In this document: positions 60,156-64,000 of the stretch, one piece after another
Position numbering within the stretch: the first letter of the stretch is position 1
Layout: each line of letters starts with the position of its first letter
Assembly: GCF_003729955.1 (NCBI RefSeq)
Contig: NZ_RJTX01000004.1
Location: 372,001 to 436,000, forward strand
DNA: 64,000 bases
Direction: 5' to 3'
DNA from: Chryseobacterium daecheongense
Lineage (GTDB): Bacteria; Bacteroidota; Bacteroidia; Flavobacteriales; Weeksellaceae
Position numbers and translations under genes: made by a program
The notes under the pieces: generated by a model
Seen by the model: the letters and a program-made list of their open reading frames with translations, nothing else
What the model was told of the DNA's origin: nothing
The model's database searches: none

Positions 60156-61433
60156 CTAGTGAAATCTGAAGTTAGCTTCAGGTAATGTATTATTTTTTAA
60201 AAAGGCTTCATATTCCGGAGAGAGCTTGGCGCGGCCGAAGGTATTTTTTCCGCTCATGCTTCCGAGGCGGACTTTATCTTTTCCGTATTTTTTATTCAAG
60301 GCATCCATTGCTCTCATGACAGGCAAATGCTGATTTTGGGTATCCTTTTCAAAGAGACTGATCAGTCTTTCATTTTCCGGAACAAAATCATTCACTATAA
60401 CGCCGGCTCTTTTATAGTGAAATCCTTCTTTGTATATTGCTTCAAACAATTCGTTCACTACCCTTCCAATAAGAATGGAAGAATTAGTGGGATTGGGAAG
60501 AATTTGAGTGATTGCTTTTTTATATTCAGGGAGATCTTTTCTGAAACGATTGGTTTGCACAAAAACCGTGATCATTTTACAACACGTATTTTGCTTTCTC
60601 AGTCTTTCGGAACAATACATCCCGAAAGTTTCCACCCGTTCTCTTACTTCCTCTTTGGTGGTAAGCATTTCCATAAAGCTGCGGGTTACGGCAATGGATT
60701 TTTTAGGAGAAACCGCTGATAATTCCAGTTGCCGGATTCCTTTGAGTTCATTCATCATCCTTACTCCATGAATTCCCATGATCTTGCGGATCCATATTTC
60801 AGGTTTCTGAAGCAAATCCCAGGCTTTATTTACTCCATTATCACGCATTTTCACTCCCAATTTCCATCCGATTCCCCAAACATCTTCTATAGGAAGCCAT
60901 TTCAATGCTTTTTCAATTTTATCCGGAGTATCTAAAATATATACTCCATTAAATTTTTCAGGATATTTCTTTACAATTCTATTGGCAACCTTGCACAATG
61001 TTTTGGTGGGTGCAATTCCTATACTTACAGGAATATCTACTTCAGCTTTAATCCTGTTCCGGATTTCGAGGCAGTAATCGTAAATATTTACATACTTGAA
61101 ACTGGTTAAGTCGAGGAAAAGCTCATCAATACTGTACACTTCATAATCAAGCCTATCCACATACGAAGTAGCAATTTTGATAACCTGCTGGCTTTTATAA
61201 TTATAGTACTCGAATTTGGCAGAAAAGCTTTTCACATCGTGCTCTTTGAAAAGATCTCTGTACTTAAACGCCGGAGCTCCCATAGGAATCCCAAGATCCT
61301 GGGCTTCCCTGCTTCTGGAAACCACACAGCCATCATTATTGGAAAGGACCACAACAGGCTTGTTTTCCAGTGAAGAATCCAACGTTCTTTCACAGGAAAC
61401 AAAAAAATTATTGCAGTCTACCAACGCGTACAT
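60156..61433 (-). CDS. umuC: Y-family DNA polymerase UmuC
   Basis: Translesion polymerase subunit of 425 residues. Visible: MYALVDCNNFFVSCERTLD with metal-binding Asp6, VVLSNNDGCVVSRSREAQDL, YSIDELFLDLTSF with the second acidic pair, VPVSIGIAPTKTLCKVANRI, and the helix-hairpin-helix region LPIEDVWGIGWKLGVKMRDN. A C-terminal DUF4113-like tail (LGSMSGKNTFGRAKLSPEY) is present. Length equals E. coli UmuC. No umuD lies next to it in this window, unlike most umuDC operons. A -7 box lies at 61451-61458. Confidence 0.95.
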   Translation of the reverse strand: MYALVDCNNFFVSCERTLDSSLENKPVVVLSNNDGCVVSRSREAQDLGIPMGAPAFKYRDLFKEHDVKSFSAKFEYYNYKSQQVIKIATSYVDRLDYEVYSIDELFLDLTSFKYVNIYDYCLEIRNRIKAEVDIPVSIGIAPTKTLCKVANRIVKKYPEKFNGVYILDTPDKIEKALKWLPIEDVWGIGWKLGVKMRDNGVNKAWDLLQKPEIWIRKIMGIHGVRMMNELKGIRQLELSAVSPKKSIAVTRSFMEMLTTKEEVRERVETFGMYCSERLRKQNTCCKMITVFVQTNRFRKDLPEYKKAITQILPNPTNSSILIGRVVNELFEAIYKEGFHYKRAGVIVNDFVPENERLISLFEKDTQNQHLPVMRAMDALNKKYGKDKVRLGSMSGKNTFGRAKLSPEYEAFLKNNTLPEANFRFH

Positions 61434-61450
61434 GATGAGGATATTTTAAG

Positions 61451-61458
61451 CAAAATTA
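61451..61458 (-). promoter_or_regulatory. -7 promoter box for umuC
   Basis: TAATTTTG on the minus strand, an exact TAnnTTTG match 17 bases before the umuC ATG at 61433. Confidence 0.5.
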
Positions 61459-61689
61459 TAACTTTTGAATGAGAAATAATGAAGTTGTTTAAAATTTAAC
61501 AATACATTGAATCAATTGAAAAACAATGTTTTAAATATTTAAAAACACGTCAAGTTTTGTCGTATATTGTTTTTATTTTTTCACTTTTATCCAGATTAAA
61601 AAATTAGAATTATAGTTAAGAATATCTACATCAGTGCTTCTCCGTATTCTGAGAAGCACTATTTATTGCTTGATAGATAAATAAAACGC
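61459..61689. other. Non-coding region with palindrome and hairpin
   Basis: Part of a roughly 400-base gap without a credible gene. It holds a 16-base perfect palindrome (61529-61544, TTTTAAATATTTAAAA) and a separate hairpin with 10-base stem (61633-61642 with 61651-61660) followed by ATTTATT. The hairpin could end a small plus-strand RNA, but no promoter or conserved fold was identified. Confidence 0.4.
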
Positions 61690-61719
61690 AAAAAGCGTAT
61701 TGAAAACAATACGCTTTTT
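61690..61719 (-). terminator. Terminator of the RHS-lipoprotein unit
   Basis: Perfect 13-base stem (61690-61702 with 61707-61719) and a 4-base A loop; the minus-strand right arm ends in five T. It lies 113 bases past the stop codon of the lipoprotein gene. Confidence 0.75.
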
Positions 61720-61832
61720 ACATTTTTCCTATTAGAGAGGAATAAAACTATTTTAAAAGATAGCCCTAATTATCAATTTATTAGTAAAAAGACTCATCCC
61801 TTATTTCATGAACCCCTTTCTAATTTCATTGT

Positions 61833-62312
61833 TTAATTTTTACACATTTTATATATTATAAATATTTCATTATTCTCTGTTGTGAAAAACAATGGTTGTG
61901 CATTAGTATTTTTCTTGGAAAAAATAACCCCGTCAAATATTGGTGGTGACAACATTACGAAATCATTATCTTTTTTAATAAACTTTTTTTTTACCAAATC
62001 CGGATACCATTCTTTAAATGACTCACTAGTTACTTGAAGTGGAAATGTGTACTTTTCTGTAGACATATTAACAATGCTATTAAAATCCTCTTGAGAAAAT
62101 TCTAAAACAGCATAGATAGAAAGTCCTGTGGTACAGTCTTGCCCCCCAGCTCTTATAGGAGTTTCTATAAGCTGATATTTTACTTTTTTGGGCACTTTTG
62201 GCAATGTTATATATTTTTCTAAAGCATGTATGTCTGTACTAATCTGTTCTGTATTCTTTTTACAAGAAATAAAAAGACATAAACATATAATTGAAAATAA
62301 TAAATGTTTCAT
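61833..62312 (-). CDS. Small lipoprotein, candidate immunity protein
   Basis: A 159-residue lipoprotein: signal MKHLLFSIICLCLFISC with the lipidated Cys17, then a soluble domain without a family I recognise (ALEKYITLPKVPKKVKYQLI, LQVTSESFKEWYPDLVKKKF). It starts 4 bases after the stop codon of the RHS gene, in the same transcript. Genes directly after RHS toxins often encode immunity proteins, and a lipid anchor would place it in the envelope. This role is inference from position only. Confidence 0.8.
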   Translation of the reverse strand: MKHLLFSIICLCLFISCKKNTEQISTDIHALEKYITLPKVPKKVKYQLIETPIRAGGQDCTTGLSIYAVLEFSQEDFNSIVNMSTEKYTFPLQVTSESFKEWYPDLVKKKFIKKDNDFVMLSPPIFDGVIFSKKNTNAQPLFFTTENNEIFIIYKMCKN

Positions 62313-62316
62313 TTAA

Positions 62317-64000
62317 TTACGGTTTGTTTGGTTGTTTCACTGTCCATTCAATAGTTTTAACCTTGGCAGCTCCTCTTTGCATATATTCTTTTGCCCATCC
62401 AACAATTTCAAATCTGCCATTCACATTATCAGAAGTACCTGTTGCTATATCATATTGACCAGGATTAAAGTTATATTTATCTTCACCATATATGGTAAGG
62501 TTCAATGTATATTTCAATCCACCTTTTACCGATTGAGAAGACAGATCTGCTTTATAGTAAAAATTAAATGCTCCTATTGCTTTTTGCCAATCTTCAGATG
62601 CTGGATAGGGAAATTCAGCACTATTCCCATTTGCAGAAAACCCTTGGCTATAATAACTTACTTTACCCGGTCCTGTAAGTACTTTTTCTGCATTACTTTT
62701 CGCTATGTTAGTTATGTTAGTAAGCAAAATTTTCCCACTTTTGTCTTCATTTAAGTAGCTCGAAAGATTGAAAGTGAAATCTTTTCCCGTATTGCCTAAA
62801 TAGTGAAAATAAGCGGATGTTCCATTAGGAAGTACTGATTGTGCTAGCGTCGCTTTTGCTGTCCATATCGTAAAATTTGCTCGATCTGCTCCAGTCGGTT
62901 TTTCTTTTGGAAATTTAGAAAAGCCGGAATCATATTTAAATTTAGGAGCCTGTGAGAAACGAACTTGTTTTCCATCAGGATCAATATAAACAATGGGATT
63001 CTGATAAGTATAAATATAAGGATTTAAATTACCCCAATTATACACTCCTCCATTGTGTTGTCCATTTCCATAAAATTCATTCTCCATCACAGGATTATAA
63101 ATTGCTAATGGGTCTACCCCATACCAAATACTCAATCTCGGATTATAATATCGCGCTCCATAATAATACAACCCTGTATCTTCATCGAGTTCCTTTGCAT
63201 TAAACTTAAACGGATTATTGTAAGATCCATCCATCTGTTCTAACATCGTTTCCCCGAATGGTAAATTTAGGAAAAACTGTGTTGCTTGAGACTGAGAATT
63301 GGTCACAAATGTTGCGGTTCCCAGATGATCTCCATGCAGATAATACAAATCCGGATGTTGATATACTTCTTTTAATTCCACTGAAACGTTATTACCAAGA
63401 TCTGTTTTTTCCAGGTATTTCTTAAAATCAGCCTCTACATCAGCTGTTTTTTCAGGAGCTTTCTCATCAGTGGTTTTACTGTACAGTACTGAAGGGTCTT
63501 CAAATCTCACAGCACCATCCATAAGTCTGCTGGCAAACCTTTTCGATCCTTCAAGATAATGTTTCGTATATTGTCCTGTAGAACTAACAGTAATATAAGG
63601 ATTTGGGTAAAGCTTATACTCAAACAGCTTCAACTCATCAACAATAACAGGTACTCCATTCTGATAAAGCTGTACAGGTGCGTCAAGCCCATATTTAATC
63701 ACTCTTTCTCCTTTGTCATCGTAAGTATAATACTGATAAATTCCTGTATTATCATTATAAAATGCTCTCAAACGATCCTGCTCATCCCAGAACATTTTTT
63801 TTGTTCCGTTATTATCATTATGATTTAAGGCATTTCCATTATAATCGTAATCAAATGAATCCGCATTGCCTGTTTGGGTATCTGTTGCCAATGCTAGTTT
63901 ATGGGTACCCGGAACATAATCATACTGATTGCTGTAAGTGTTCTCTGGTACAATGATCTGGTCTCTTTCATGATGTTGTGTTTTTCGAACAATTCCCCCT
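62317..64000 (-). CDS. RHS repeat protein with C-terminal variable (toxin-like) domain, 5' part outside the window
   Basis: The reading is open to the right edge, so the N-terminal part is missing; about 560 codons are visible. YD-type repeats appear at the start of the visible part (YSNQYDYVPGTHKL, DSFDYDYNGNALNHN). The RHS core follows: YLHGDHLGTATFVTNSQSQA, FNAKELDEDTGLYYYGARYY, NPRLSIWYGVDPLA, and the boundary YIDPDGKQ. The last 214 residues (62317-62961) are a variable domain of unknown family containing ASEDWQKAIGAFNFYYKADL and NFNPGQYDIATGTSDNVNG. RHS cores form a shell that carries a C-terminal toxin. The neighbouring lipoprotein could be its immunity protein. Confidence 0.9.
   Translation of the reverse strand, partial: GGIVRKTQHHERDQIIVPENTYSNQYDYVPGTHKLALATDTQTGNADSFDYDYNGNALNHNDNNGTKKMFWDEQDRLRAFYNDNTGIYQYYTYDDKGERVIKYGLDAPVQLYQNGVPVIVDELKLFEYKLYPNPYITVSSTGQYTKHYLEGSKRFASRLMDGAVRFEDPSVLYSKTTDEKAPEKTADVEADFKKYLEKTDLGNNVSVELKEVYQHPDLYYLHGDHLGTATFVTNSQSQATQFFLNLPFGETMLEQMDGSYNNPFKFNAKELDEDTGLYYYGARYYNPRLSIWYGVDPLAIYNPVMENEFYGNGQHNGGVYNWGNLNPYIYTYQNPIVYIDPDGKQVRFSQAPKFKYDSGFSKFPKEKPTGADRANFTIWTAKATLAQSVLPNGTSAYFHYLGNTGKDFTFNLSSYLNEDKSGKILLTNITNIAKSNAEKVLTGPGKVSYYSQGFSANGNSAEFPYPASEDWQKAIGAFNFYYKADLSSQSVKGGLKYTLNLTIYGEDKYNFNPGQYDIATGTSDNVNGRFEIVGWAKEYMQRGAAKVKTIEWTVKQPNKP

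Noticed and set aside
1..64000. tRNA, rRNA, CRISPR array, transposase, integrase or prophage genes
   Set aside because: None recognised on reading both strands; intergenic gaps are short and hold only promoters, hairpins and the palindromes listed.

Overview
The window reads as a chromosome segment of a Flavobacteriia bacterium, most likely Chryseobacterium or a close relative in the Weeksellaceae. Support comes from AT-rich DNA, Bacteroidota-type -7 promoter boxes (TAnnTTTG) in front of many genes, SusC/SusD pairs, T9SS C-terminal sorting domains, EndoH/EndoF1-type glycosidases and many DUF families typical of this group. No rRNA, tRNA, CRISPR array, transposase or integrase was seen.

Layout. 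Positions 1-8300 hold housekeeping genes: a LUD-domain gene cut by the left edge, ftsH, rsfS, birA, an operon of glycosyltransferase, DUF4296 lipoprotein, tgt and LptF/G permease, and a divergent DUF4271-hemD pair. Positions 8300-14300 hold a prolyl oligopeptidase, an S23-type four-helix-bundle cassette, a small conserved gene, an SRPBCC protein and a histidine kinase/response regulator pair. Positions 14300-18142 form a compact thiol/histidine-rich locus, probably for metal: a repeat lipoprotein, a Cys-rich small exported protein and a TonB-dependent receptor with two N-terminal HMA domains. Positions 18237-40023, all on the minus strand, form a complete N-glycan (high-mannose) utilisation locus: SusC, SusD, MFS transporter, GH130 phosphorylase, two GH92 and one GH125 mannosidases, two EndoH-like GH18 enzymes, a deaminase/LmbE fusion, a ROK kinase and a mannose-isomerase-type cupin, with an AraC regulator beside it. 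Endoglycosidases would release the glycan, SusCD would import it, GH92/GH125 would trim mannose, GH130 would phosphorolyse the Man-GlcNAc core, and the kinase, isomerase and deaminase would feed glycolysis.

Positions 41512-46560 carry a second AraC regulator, an OsmC protein, and a TetR gene with a perfect palindromic operator in front of a thiolase-thioesterase-ketosynthase operon. Positions 46687-57319 are mixed: L,D-transpeptidase, msrB (with an out-of-frame lipoprotein signal peptide just upstream), DUF445, pyrD, truC, glycyl-tRNA synthetase, a serine hydrolase, a DUF1801 protein and a membrane-bound TPR-AraC regulator. A 57-base perfect palindrome lies between truC and the synthetase gene. 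Positions 57320-59925 hold three tandem secreted C1q-like proteins. The right end has an orphan umuC and the 3' part of an RHS polymorphic-toxin gene followed by a small lipoprotein that may be its immunity protein.

Most unusual items: the HMA/TonB metal locus, the GH92 enzyme with Gln at the usual acid position, the possible msrB frameshift, the long palindrome, the RHS toxin/lipoprotein pair and the C1q triplet. All assignments come from reading the sequence and family knowledge; no search was run.
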